Assembly (NCBI GenBank): GCA_021018995.1
Contig: CM037587.1
Span: forward strand, 71,319,604-71,383,603
DNA from: Chloranthus sessilifolius
Lineage: Eukaryota; Streptophyta; Magnoliopsida; Chloranthales; Chloranthaceae
Length of the DNA stretch: 64,000 nucleotides
Direction: 5' to 3'
Part shown: positions 11,248 to 22,045 of the stretch, piece after piece
Position numbering within the stretch: the stretch's first letter is position 1
Layout: every line of letters starts with the position of its first letter
The notes under the pieces: model-generated
What the model was told of the DNA's origin: nothing
The model's input: only the letters and a program-made list of their open reading frames with translations
Databases searched by the model: none
Translations under genes and position numbers: made by a program

Positions 11248-11669
11248 AAGTACCCAATTAAACCTAACTTTAAATCCACCCACCAAATCTTTGAGTTCAC
11301 CCACATTGAAACACATTGACTTGGTAGAATCAAATGATGGAGATCGTTTATCCTCCCAATCTTTCACAAGATGGATCTTGAGATCATGGGTCTACCATCA
11401 GACGTTAGTGTTTTATTTCTCATGACACACATCTCAGAAAAATGACCTTAACATCACGTGCACGCTCAAGATTGATTTTAATGTCTCTTTTTTGGGTGTG
11501 TACCACATGATATAAAAAACCAACCGTCTGATGGTATGATTATGTTCTCAAGATCCATCTTGTAAAAGATTGGGACGATAAACAATCTCCATCGTCCAAT
11601 TTAATATAATCAATATGTTTCATCATGGGTGAACTCAAAGATTTGGTGGGTGGATTTAAAGGTACTCCC
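11248..11669. mobile_element. MULE-type foldback MITE, copy C
   Basis: The left arm has TTTAAATCCACCCACCAAAT and GAGTTCACCCA; the right arm has their complement ending GGTACTCCC. Core words GATCGTTTATCC and GGATCTTGAGATCATGG pair with the right half. A 34-base unit just left of it (AAGTACCCAATTAAACC...) is duplicated in tandem. Confidence 0.8.
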
Positions 11670-11929
11670 CAAGAGTAACTTTAAATTAACCTAAATTTAC
11701 CTAACTGCCCACAATCCCCTCTTTCTATAAGTCCTCTCGCCTGACTACCTATCTCCTCTCGCACGCCGATTCCCGACCGCCCGACCATCCAACGCCGACC
11801 ACTCTCCCGCCGACTCCGGTATCTCTCCCACTCTCATTAAGGTATGGAATGATTGTTTAATTGATTTTTATTATATTTCAGATGTTTTTTATTGGGGTTT
11901 TTACCCTAGATGCTGCAGCATGAATGTAT

Positions 11930-13082
11930 TTGGCTGTGAGAAGGGGGAGGATCTGGTTCTGTGGGTGCAATGGGCTATGGTGATTTGCAGTCTCTGAGCT
12001 TGTCAATGAGCCCTGGTTCTCAATGTAGTTTGGGTTACTCCTCCACAACAGATCTCACCTGTTGGTACTATTGAATCTGTTGCCATGGAGACAAAGTAGA
12101 GAGGGTTTGGAAAAGTAGGCAAAAAACAACCTGTTCATAGGAAGTCTATAGATACATTTGGTCAGAGAACTTCACAATATAGAGGTGTTACAAGGTCAGA
12201 ATGTAAACTTCTTTTGTTTTTAAACAGCCTACTTTATTTATGTTTTGTGGTAAATATATATTTTTTTTTTTTCTTTTTTCTCCCCCCTTATTTTTGTAAT
12301 TATTTGTTTATTATTGTTGATATAGATGAGTAGATCTTCTGGGTTTCTTGTTTACTGTCTAATGATGCTTCTAAGTTCTAATAATTTAATTTTCTATTGG
12401 GATTCCCTTTAGTTTCCTTCTTTACATTATTTTATAATGATGCCTATGTGCCCTTCTAAAACTAGTTAGTTTACTTCCATCAGGCATAGGTGGACTATTA
12501 GATATGAAGCTCATCTCTGGGATAATAGTTGCAAGAAGGAAGGCCAGACCAGAAAAGGAAGGTAAAAAAACAAAGAATACCCTTCTTTAGTAATTATTAC
12601 TTATTAGAAACTACTCTTGTTCTTGGCTCTACATCTTCTTTTTTTCAACTTCTTATGGTGGTTTGCTAACTATTATCTTGTCTGGTCTATGCATGTTCTT
12701 AACTGTGGGGGAATAATTACACAATAACATCTATGTAGTTTATCTGGCTAATCATTTTTTAACTGAATCATCAAGTTTTTTTAATTTTCTCTAGCCACCC
12801 TATTCAAAAAAAATTCCCCTTAGCATTGCCATTTTTTTGTAACCTCAGGGGGTTATGATATGGAAGAGAAAGCTGCAAGAGCTTACGATTTAGCGGTGCT
12901 CAAGTATTAGGGACCTACGACTCATATCAACTTCCTGGTAACGATTCATCAACTACTTATTATTGGTTATTGTTTGGGACATTTATCTTGAAAATGGGTC
13001 TTATGCAGTTGGATAATTACCACAAAGAACTTGAAGAAATGAAGAACATGAGCAGGCAAGAATATGTTGCTCTTTTGTGAAG
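11930..13082 (+). pseudogene. AINTEGUMENTA-LIKE (AP2 family) gene fragment captured in the CACTA element
   Basis: Exon-like pieces keep the plant AIL/PLETHORA/BABY BOOM gene structure. Exon 1 part ends at 12194 with LQSLSLSMSPGSQ, then [20 protein letters not shown] and a GT donor. Exon 2 (12484-12561) continues [15 protein letters not shown] and GQTRKGR. Exon 3 (12849-12937) reads GGYDMEEKAARAYDLAVLKY, then a TAG replacing the invariant Trp, then GPTTHINF. Exon 4 (13009-13082) reads LDNYHKELEEMKNMSRQEY. These cover AP2 repeat 1 and the linker; repeat 2 is missing. Stops at about 12098, 12910 and 13079, and no start codon, show it is dead. Introns are retained, so DNA was copied, not mRNA. 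Confidence 0.9.
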
Positions 13083-15494
13083 GTATATGGCATCTCTTTC
13101 TGCCTATTCTACTACGGAACCTGCAATAGTTTCTTTGTCTAATTTCTACATTATATATGTTATCCCAGAAAAAAGTTGTAGATTCTCCAGAGGGGCTTCG
13201 ATTACAATTTAGTATCATTCTAATTGATAGTGTTCATGTGTGCACCTTGTTATCTCCATGCTGAAACAATTATGTTCTAGTCTATACCAGTTGATGAAGC
13301 TCACAATAAACATTGCATCATTGATACAACAATGATAATGCTAGCTTTGTGTCCTTTCAGAGATGTTGAAGAATCCCACTTTGATCATTTGGAAAAAAAG
13401 CTTTAGATAAAGGGTTGGCTGATTCACTTGGATTACTACAGTGCATTCTTAAACTCTAAGGTGAATATATATTGTTATTTAATGTTTATTTGCCTTGTAT
13501 TCCTTTACTCCAAGATAATTAGGAGTTTTTATCAATGGTTTCAAAGTATTTTATGTTCATAATTTTCATCCTTTTTGCAAGTGTAAGGCATTCAACCTGC
13601 TTAGTCTTCATGCCCACTGACCTCTAAATTGGTCCAATTTTGGAATGCCTCTTGATGTGATTTTCTTGGATGATGGAAAGGCGTGCTTGAAGATTGTGGT
13701 TTTGGCTAATTAAGGATGGTTATCAAGTGGGTGCCATTAAGGTTCAGCTTTCATAGTGATGCTCTTGGATACACAAAGTCCTGTGGTTGTTGGTAGGCGG
13801 AATCCTTAGAAACATCTTGGATGAGCTCATTCTAGCCTCTCTAATCTGATTTTCCTTGACTGAATCTACCAAATTTCTACTATATAAAAGGAATATAGAT
13901 AGATTTGTTCCAATTGGATCTTTGTCTAGCCAAAAAGTCCTTTTTTATGTACTTCTATAGATATATTTTTTCAGACTGAATCTACCAAATTTTCACATAA
14001 CACCTCTGCGTATCATTGTATGAGTCTTGGTTAGCTTCTCAAGGGTAAAAAACCATCCCTATTAATCCACGTGGCACCCAAAACATGGTTTGGGTGCTAC
14101 ATGGAGCAAGGGTGATGTACATAGATCATATTTCAAAAAAATAAAATTTCAAAATTGGATAACCATGTTATTTTCAGAATTGGAAAGTGGGCAGTTCAAA
14201 CTGGTTTTTTTCACCATCCTAAAAAGCATATGGCAAAGATCTGTTTTTATTTTTTTATTTTTGTTATGATATATGCATGTCCTCCTTGTTTCACGTGGCA
14301 CTCAAGCCATGTTCAATAGAATTAGCATGACTAAAAGTAAATGCAAACTAATGATGTAACCTTGAGGTCATAGGTTCTATCCCAGCTTACCTGTAAAAAG
14401 ACGAGTAATTCCAAACCAGGATTTCAGGAAGAGATAAAGATTTTTCTGGGAACTGGTTCTTCTACTATTTTCTATTAAGGATTGATTCACCAACTTTTTC
14501 CTAGAATAAACCACAGTAGATACCTCTGAGTTCTGTTTGCATTGTTCTGAAGTTTTGATACACGTACCATACAATTTCATCAAACACTTCTTGTAGATAA
14601 GATGAATATCCCCTATTTCTCAAATACTTCATGTAGATAAGATTAATCCAATATTTAGTGCATATTTTGTTTGAAGGTAGAAAATCAGGAGTCTTTTATT
14701 TCTTAAACCATGCCACCTGAGGGAGTACAATATTGATGGCCCCATCACCATTGTTGAGATAAAGTGTAGACAGCTGATGTGGCACAACGTATTGCGATGT
14801 AGCCCCACTATGTATGCGACGGTCATATCACGTCCTGAAGCTACACCAAAAATTGGCTTCCAACCATATCGATGGTCCACAAAATATATTTTATCAATCC
14901 ATTTGAAGGCTCCAATTAGCAGCCAACATCATCTATTATTTGATCAATGTTGGTTATGATCCATCAACATGGATGGTCTCGACTGATACAGCTTGTGCTA
15001 CTTGGACTGTCGTCGGCAATCACACTACTACCTCGGTTAGGGTACTAGGGCTTTCCATTAATGTGTCCCATGCCCTTGGTACTCGGCCTGAGTATAAGCC
15101 ATTCAAACACTTAGCTATTTAACACAAATCCTCACCACTCAGTTTGTGTATCTTAATCAATTCAAAGCAAAATGGATTCACTGATTGGAAGTGGGCAAGC
15201 TCAATGATGTGATTACTAGGATTCCAGAGGTAAAAATTTATCCCTGATTCTTGTGCCTGTTAGCTTGTTGTTTTGGCCAATGATGTGAGAAATGTCGTTG
15301 CCCTGTAATATTTTTCTTACATTTTGGATTGTGGAGAGCTTGGAAACTATGTCAGATGTAAATCCCTCTTATAGATATCTTATACATCATATAAATCTCA
15401 GTACATTTCCAACCAGAAATGGTTCATTCTATTATTAAAACATGATTTTTTGACTCATGCATCTTTTACAGACACTCATGTTTCAAGGAAGTAG
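13083..15494. other. CACTA interior with unassigned exon-like pieces
   Basis: No known protein was recognised. The stretch near 13360-13465 (DVEESHFDHLEKK, ended by a TAG) and the open stretch 14940-15122 could be further captured fragments, but neither has a recognisable family. Fold-back pairing is not obvious here. Confidence 0.35.
14330..14400 (+). repeat. SINE-like fragment
   Basis: The stretch TAACCTTGAGGTCATAGG followed by TTCTATCCC resembles a tRNA-derived B-box region and matches the minus-strand SINE at 42.8 kb over about 35 bases. The A box is not clear, so this is a degraded copy. Confidence 0.4.
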
Positions 15495-15780
15495 TTGTTA
15501 GATGAATTTTTGCCTAATGATGTATGCCCATTGGGAGTTCAATTGTTCATGGAGACACCAGGAAAAATATCCCCTTTTGACTCAAAGGATTATAAGTCTC
15601 AAGATGAGGTCATAATCTTACCCTTTTACAAGAATTATCTATTGAAAACATGTATGAGCTTAATATGTACTTTTTTATTTGCAGACCATGCCTTCAGCTT
15701 TTCCAATAGATGAAGAGATTTCTTTTGAAGCATTTGAAAGTCAAGTAGACACCAAATCAGAGTTTCTTTGTATTCAAATA
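15495..15780 (+). pseudogene. Two exon-like pieces of an unrecognised gene
   Basis: The first piece (from about 15495 to 15606) reads LDEFLPNDVCPLGVQLFMET and continues to SQDE. It is followed by a GT...TTTGCAG intron-like stretch to 15684, and the second piece reads MPSAFPIDEEISFEAFESQV. The frame joins across the putative splice, which is unlikely by chance. I do not recognise the parent gene with confidence. It lies in the same CACTA element as the AP2 fragment. Confidence 0.5.
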
Positions 15781-16330
15781 CAGTTAGAAGTTTTTTGATT
15801 TTTTGTTTTTATGAATTATGTGAGAATTGTAAGTTGTAAGAACGATGAATATTCCATTTATTTATATAAAGATGCAAATTTTGTTATGGAGAATTTGTGA
15901 ATTTGGATTATTATTAGTTTAATTTTTTTCAGATGAAAATTTCAATAAGCGAGTATATAATCGTCGTATTGTGAAATTTAATTATTATTTTTTTTAAAAT
16001 AAAATATTAAAACGACTGCTCCAAACTGTCCTTTTTCCCTACTTTTGGAAGTTGTTGTTTGAATGTGAAAACAACTGTTATAATACATAGTTTAAAAATA
16101 AAGATGTCATATTTTTTTTTGTAAAAAGACATTTAATACGACTGCTAAAAATAGTCATTATTGGTTGATAGCTGATGATTGCCGTTGTTTGAGAAAATAA
16201 ACGACAGCTACAATGCGTCATTAATAAATACTACAACATTTTTTATGACAGCCCACTCGACGGTTAAAAACTGTCGTTATTTTCAAAAATGACAGTCATC
16301 GGCTACTTTTTTCCGCATTTTCACGTAGTG

Positions 16331-18626
16331 CGGTACTGTTTATTTTCATAAATATCCGAAAGCTGAAGATTGAGATTGACGACCTTAATCTGAAGGAGGA
16401 TTAAGATTTATTTTTATGCACTTTAGTTTAAAAAACCATTCTTTTTTTCATATTTCTCTAGTAGATTAGGAAATCTTAAAGATAAATAGAAGTTTTTAAG
16501 ATAAAGATTTAGATAGAAGATAGAAATAGGAACTAATAAGATAATAAACTTCCTAGTGGGAACGATCCTATGCTATGCTATAATTTCTATTGTGCGCTTG
16601 CAATAGGTTAAGACTTGAATTTAATATAATTATAATACACAATAACAGACAAGTTAGTTTTCATTTTGGATTGTATGTTTAGGAGGTATGCTCCGGTGAC
16701 ACCAGTATAAATTTTATTATATAAATAAAGAGATGTTTTGTTTATTGTGTTCGTTTCATTTGTTTTTGTTCACGTCTGGCTGTTGTGTGTTTCTTGGGTT
16801 GCATCGGAGGGTGAATGGATAGTGTTAGGGTAGTTCGTTTATTCTTCGGTGTGTTGCATGTATCTTGTTTGTTTCGTTTTGGATGTTTTCAGTCCCATGG
16901 CGGAAAAGCAACAACTAAAATAAAAAAAATGCCTCAGTTTGGTGTGTTGGTCTAGTAACCTGAGTATCGCTACCAAGGTATTAGTGCTCTTAAAAAAATG
17001 CCACAATGTCAAGTGACGGGAAGTAGTTTAATTATTTCGAACACATGCTAGGCTCGATTTTGTAAGTGTTGAATGACCATCGTGTATTGTAGTTTTCAAC
17101 AAGGATGAGGTGAATGGTAGATGAAGAGTGATTGCATCCCTTGCATTTCGAGAATTTTCGGTTTTATTCTGAAGATATTTTGAAAATTATTTGACTCATT
17201 GTCCAAAAGAGAAATAAAGGGTGAAGGAAAGATAAGGTTTATTGATCTAAGGGTTGCTTCTTACTTAACCAATTTTTGAAATAGTAGTCAACTACTTTCT
17301 TCTCGGGTGGATAATGTGGTGCCATAATTGAGCTCTCCGTCATGGTCCAACACCATCAAATCATAAAATTCTACGGTTAGCAGGAGCTTATCCTCCTCCC
17401 ACTACTGTACGACGACATCTAGTAGTGTGAAGATGTCAGGGATGCCCTCGTGGCTTGCTTATACTTTCCTAATAAGATTATCAGGAATGCCCTCATAATT
17501 TGCTTATGCTTCCCTAATTTCATTGACTGTTCATTCGTCGTATTGCTCTCACTCGGTTGTACTACTTTTCTGTATATTTTTTTACAACCTGCTAATGCAA
17601 GAATTATGAGGTTTGATGGAACCTTGTATTTTCATTTCTTTCTTCTCTAACATCAACTCCAATGGCTGAAAGGATGTGTGAGAATCTAAAGTTTTGTATA
17701 TTTCAAAAAAGAGTTTTATGATCCACTAGTCCTTTCGATCAACTTGCCTGAATAGGAGGGGTGATTAATGAGTCGGATGATTCCCAAAATATTTTTTGAA
17801 AATAATGACCTACAACTAGCGATTGCCTTGCGATGATCGCAGGGATGATACGTATAAGAGCACGCCTGTTTAGGCTATGAGACATGATGATGACTGAATT
17901 ATGATTCCAAGGGTTAGGAAGTCCTTCCCCTGTGACAAGTTGTCCTTCCCCTGTGACAAGTTCCTAGGCATGTTGCCTAAATAATGTAGGTACTCCCCTT
18001 GTGGGTTTTGATTTTCCTCCAAGTGAGGCGATTGTGCAGGCATTGTTTCTTAGCACTAGTTCCTCGACTTTGAGTTTTCGGTCGGGTGTGAGTTTGAAGG
18101 GTTTGGGGCATAAAAGAGTATTTTTATTTTCGAGTATTTACATTTTTGGGCATTTATACTTTTGGCTTTTTTTGTGACTTTTCTATTATTTTATTTTTTT
18201 ATTTTTTTGGATTTTTATTTTATTCTTATTATTTTTGTGTTACAGTACAACATCAGTTCCTTGAGCAAAGGTTGACTCAAAAGGTCGGATGGAGTAACTG
18301 TTGGATAATCTGCTTTGGGGTCCTCGATCCCTTTCGATCTGATTGATCAGGGATGAGAGAGATGTCATGTTTGGGTTTGTGGTTTGGATGATGTGAGATT
18401 TGTCGAAATAGATGTGGTGTTATTTAATTTCTACTTTCGATAAATCTTTTATTGTTAGAGTTTCCTTGTCAGGGGAGACTTTCTTTAGCCTCTCAATGGA
18501 GTGAGGCATTTCATAGAGTTGGAGCATAGAGTTGTTAGAGAGTTTTTTAGAATTATTTATGGATTGTTGGAAAGTTGTCTGCGGGTGAAGTTGGAGTAGG
18601 GCATGTCGAGAGGGATGGTAGTGTTG
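16331..18626. other. Interior of the 19 kb element, no gene seen
   Basis: No recognisable domain on either strand. There is an A/T-rich tract at 18120-18245 and a short direct repeat (CCTTCCCCTGTGACAAGTT twice) at 17920-17962. RT or integrase motifs were looked for and not found. Confidence 0.5.
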
Positions 18627-20126
18627 TCAAGGTAAGGATAGGATGAGGCAAAGGTAAAGCAAGAGGAGAGGTGAAGGTGTGGGCCAAGGTGGACCTTTCT
18701 TTGGTGTGGGGAGATTTAGTATTGCTCGGTTATGCTTATTTTGTCTAATGCATACTTTGGGCTTATTGTGAGGTTGTTTTAAAGTTTTATTTATAATTTT
18801 TCGAGGAAGCTTAGTGTCGAGGGTTTGGTGTAACAGTTTTGTTGGTTGGGGTTCCGTGAAGGTTTTGATTGTGAGGTCTATGGAGATTTGGATCTGGAGA
18901 TTAGAAGCGATTTTAGTTGTGACGTTGATTTCATGTTGTGGCAAGATTCGAGGATCAAGTGGCATATTGATTTGGATGTTGATTGGGGTTGTAGTATTTA
19001 AGTCTGGTATGATTTCGAAAGTGGGAGCGATGATCGGCTCCATGATAGGTTCGGTGGTTGGCTCAAAGGTGAGTGGAGTTGGCGTTGTAGGAATAGGTTC
19101 GATTTTAGTGACGGGTTCGTGTTCAATAACAGGCTCGGGTTTGATGACAGATTCAGGTTTGACAATGGGTTCTAGTTTGATGACGGGTTCGCCTTTGATA
19201 GTGGGTTCGAGCTTATAGATGGGTGTAGGGTCGATGATAGGTTTGGGTCTAGGTTCGACGATTGGTTTAAGTTCAATGGTTGGTTTGGTTTCATGTTCGA
19301 TGGCATATTTAAGTTCGATCATGGGTTTAGGTTCGGTGATAGGTTCATGTTCGAGGATAGGTTTAGGTTTGGTGATAGGTTTAGGTTTGATGATAGGTTC
19401 AGGTTTGGTGACAAGTTTAGGTTTGGTGATAGGTTTGAGTTTGATGGTAGGCTTGGGTTTGAGGTTCAGTTTTGTATTTGGTGGAATGGTAAGTTCGATG
19501 GTGAGTTCAGGTTTTGAGGAGGGTGTAGAGATTGGTTTGTGAGTTGGTTCTAAGATCGGTTCAACGGCTGATTCTGAAGTGAGTGAAATGGATGGTTTAG
19601 AGGTGTGTATGATAACAGATTTGGGTTCGAGATTTTATTTTGAAGTTGGTGAGGTGATAGTGAGTTTAGGTTCTGAAGTGAGCGTAGAAGTTGATAATGA
19701 GGTTAGTGGGGTGATAAGTTCATGTTTTGAAGTTGATAGAGGGATTAGTTCAAGGGTCGGGTTTAAGGTTGGTGGGGTGATGTGTTCGATCATGTGTCCG
19801 ATAATGTGTTTGGGCTCGGGGATTAAATTTGGGATTGGTTCAGATTTGATTACGGGTTCAGGTTCAAAGTATAGTTTCATGCTTGGTTTAAGTATAAATG
19901 GTGTCATAGTATGTTGGTGGATTGGTTCTGAAGTGAGCGGGCTGGTGATTTCGGGGATAGATTTGATTACGGGTTTGGGTTCAGAGTTTAGTTTTGTGAT
20001 CGGTTTAAGTTTGAATGGTGTTGTAGTATATGGATAGATTAGTACGGGAGTTTCTTCTAGAACTGGTATGTAAGTTTGTCCAGGTATCGGTCGTAAGGTT
20101 GGTTCAGGTGTAAGCTCAGGGAGCAC
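18627..20126 (-). pseudogene. Proline-rich hexapeptide-repeat frame of the 19 kb element
   Basis: A minus-strand frame runs 20126 to 18627 with a single TAA at 19635-19637 and remains in the same frame on both sides. The middle part is a degenerate tandem array of 18-base units encoding (K/E)-P-x-P-I-x. The C-terminal part is basic (KIINKTLKQPHNKPKVCIRQ) and ends in a leucine-rich stretch. It lies 3' of the gag core. The regular composition also keeps two plus-strand frames open, which I regard as mirror images. Function is unknown; a repetitive spacer of a gag polyprotein is the simplest reading. Confidence 0.55.
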
Positions 20127-20559
20127 AATGGTTGACTTAAGTTATGAGTTTGAAGGTAGGTCGAGTTGATTCAGGGGTAGGTTGAGTTAGTTTGGGGATA
20201 AGTGTGTTGACTTTGGCGATGGGTTGAGTTAGATTAGGGGGGTCTTCAGTGATAGGTTGGATCTTAGTGATCTTGGTGATTGGTTCAAGGTGAAAGCTGA
20301 TTTCCCATTTATAAGTACACGGGATAGGGTTAGTTGGTCATGAATGGATGGTATGGATGTGGTCCGAGGGAGGTTCAATTCTGCGAATCAGGCTAGCCGG
20401 GTGGAATGGGATAGGAGTGAATGAATGTACAGTCTCGTATGCAAGTTGAGCCTGATCGAATAATGGGTTGTAATAGGTGATGTTAGTTTACGTGGTGTTG
20501 AGGAGTTGGTTTTGATCATAGTGTGGGTTTGTGTATTAGTTGCTGTATAAAGGTTGGTA

Positions 20560-21853
20560 AGGGTGTTGATCTTGGTTTATGTGTGGTAACTGGTTTGGTC
20601 AGGGTATAGACCTTGAGCTTGGTCATATGGGTGGTATGGTTGAGGGTTTGTTTGGTTTTGTTCTTGGTTCATGTTGATTTGTTCGTGAGTCTCGTTTAGG
20701 GTGTCTGTCCCAGGGTCATTGGAAGATTCACTGGATGTTAGGGTGGAGAGATGGAGGTCTCCATTCTTTAGGCGATGCTCTATGCGTGAAGCGCGTTCTT
20801 AGAGACTAGTGAAATCGGAGTAGTCACTTAGGATGAGAGCACTTTGGAGATGCTCACGGGTGTTGCCTATCATGATTTCTATCACATTGGTTTCTCTTAT
20901 CTGACTCCTCGTTCGAGCGGCAAGTCTCTTCCAGCGGTTGGCAAACATCGGGAAGTCTTCGTCGTCTTCTTGGCTTGCATGCATCAAGTCAGCGAGACTA
21001 ATTTCTTCCCGTCTTCATGAGTTAAGTGTTGATATTGGTCTAGGAATCTGTCAGCTAAGTCTTCGAAGGTCTCAATTTTGGCTAGAGGCAGAGCAGCAAA
21101 CCAGTCAAGGGCTTCTCCTTCCAGAGACCTCTAAAAGTAGTGACTGAGAAGGCCATGGTTATTGCATATGGGTCGGGAGTCGTTACAAAATAGGACCAAG
21201 TGGTGTTTTGGATTCCCTGTACCGTTGTATTTGTTAAAATTTGGAGGTTTAAAGCCAGCGGGTACAGTGAAGTCAATGTCTCAGCAAAATTTGTTGAACG
21301 CGCAAGATTGATTAGAGCGTTCTCTCTTAGCCATGTAGTCGTCTAGAAATCGGTGGAGGTTGTTTGTGTTTATGGTGGTGCCTTTTCTAGGGGTCTCGGG
21401 TGAGGGTTGTCCTTGGTATCCATCGTTGTAGGAGGTGTGACAGGTATGTGTGTTATGTGTCGGGGAAGTCAGAGCACATGGAGGAGTTTGCATCCTTTCC
21501 TCTTGTCTGTTTCTCGGAGTAACCTATCTTTGGTCTCTTGTAGCGCTATATAAGTGGGTCAGGGACTGGAGCAATGCGTCGGCTTCTTTTCCTTCTTTTG
21601 TGAGTGCACCGGTAGTGTGGTCCATAACTTGACTAGTGGTGGAGTTTTGTCCATCGTTACTTTTTCCATTGTTGTTGCTGTGATTTGTGTTTCGTGAAGC
21701 GAAGGGGTATTTTTCACTCTCACTAAACGTATTTACCCGAGCACGACGATGGGTTGTCCAAGGAGACGGCCAAACGTTATACTCGGGATCACTAGGAAGG
21801 TCCCATGAGGGTGGGTCGATATCATTAAAGTTTAATTTTCTGATGTTGGCCAT
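20560..21853 (-). pseudogene. gag of the 19 kb element
   Basis: Translation starts at ATG 21853 (MANIRKLNFNDIDPPSWDL), 190 bases inside the LTR. The gag core is readable at about 21270-20799: GFKPPNFNKYNGTGNPKHH, LEGEALDWFAALPLAKIETF, then FANRWKRLAARTRSQI and LILSDYSDFTSL, ended by a TAG at 20799-20801. This is the retrotransposon gag capsid-type domain of plant Ty3 elements. Stops and frame changes near 21524, 21281 and 20799 break it. No zinc knuckle was found downstream. Confidence 0.82.
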
Positions 21854-22022
21854 TTTAAAACTTTTTTGTATATATTTTTTATTTTTATTTTTTTATTTGT
21901 AAAAATTGAGTATGCAAGTGAGTGTGTGTAAAAGTGATAAAGTAAAGCAAAAAATAAATAAATAAATAATGCAAGAAAATATAAAACCAAATTAATTAAA
22001 CTAGGGCAACCGTAGCGAAAAA

Positions 22023-22043
22023 GAGTCTCATCGCGATCGCCAG
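22023..22043 (-). other. Candidate primer-binding site of the 19 kb element
   Basis: Reading on the minus strand, the LTR end ACGGACA is followed by GAC and then TGGCGATCGCGATGAG. The leading TGG complements a tRNA CCA end. The tRNA species is not identified. Confidence 0.45.
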
Positions 22044-22045
22044 TC

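Larger units (their letters stand above)
9883..16330. mobile_element. CACTA (En/Spm-type) transposon carrying gene fragments
   Basis: The left end reads CACTACATGAAAGTGC and the right end, on the other strand, CACTACGTGAAAATGC. Both start with the diagnostic CACTA and match at 13 of the first 16 bases. Subterminal repeats with GACTGC / AACGAC words occur in both orientations at 9920-10020 and 15985-16310, typical of CACTA ends. GGTAC stands directly before the left end and one base after the right end. No transposase (TNPD/TNP2) is recognisable; the interior holds MULE-type foldback elements, an AP2 gene fragment and other exon-like pieces, so it is non-autonomous. Confidence 0.85.

Noticed and set aside
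10933..11319. Open frame of 128 codons
   Set aside because: Falls on the palindromic MITE copy B and its flank; no protein family.
9880..16333. Canonical 3-bp target duplication of the CACTA element
   Set aside because: The immediate flanking triplets differ (tac and cgg); GGTAC is near both ends but offset by one base, so I do not claim a clean duplication.
19219..20037. Plus-strand Gly/Ser-rich open frames
   Set aside because: Mirror of the minus-strand 18-base repeat, which keeps several frames open.
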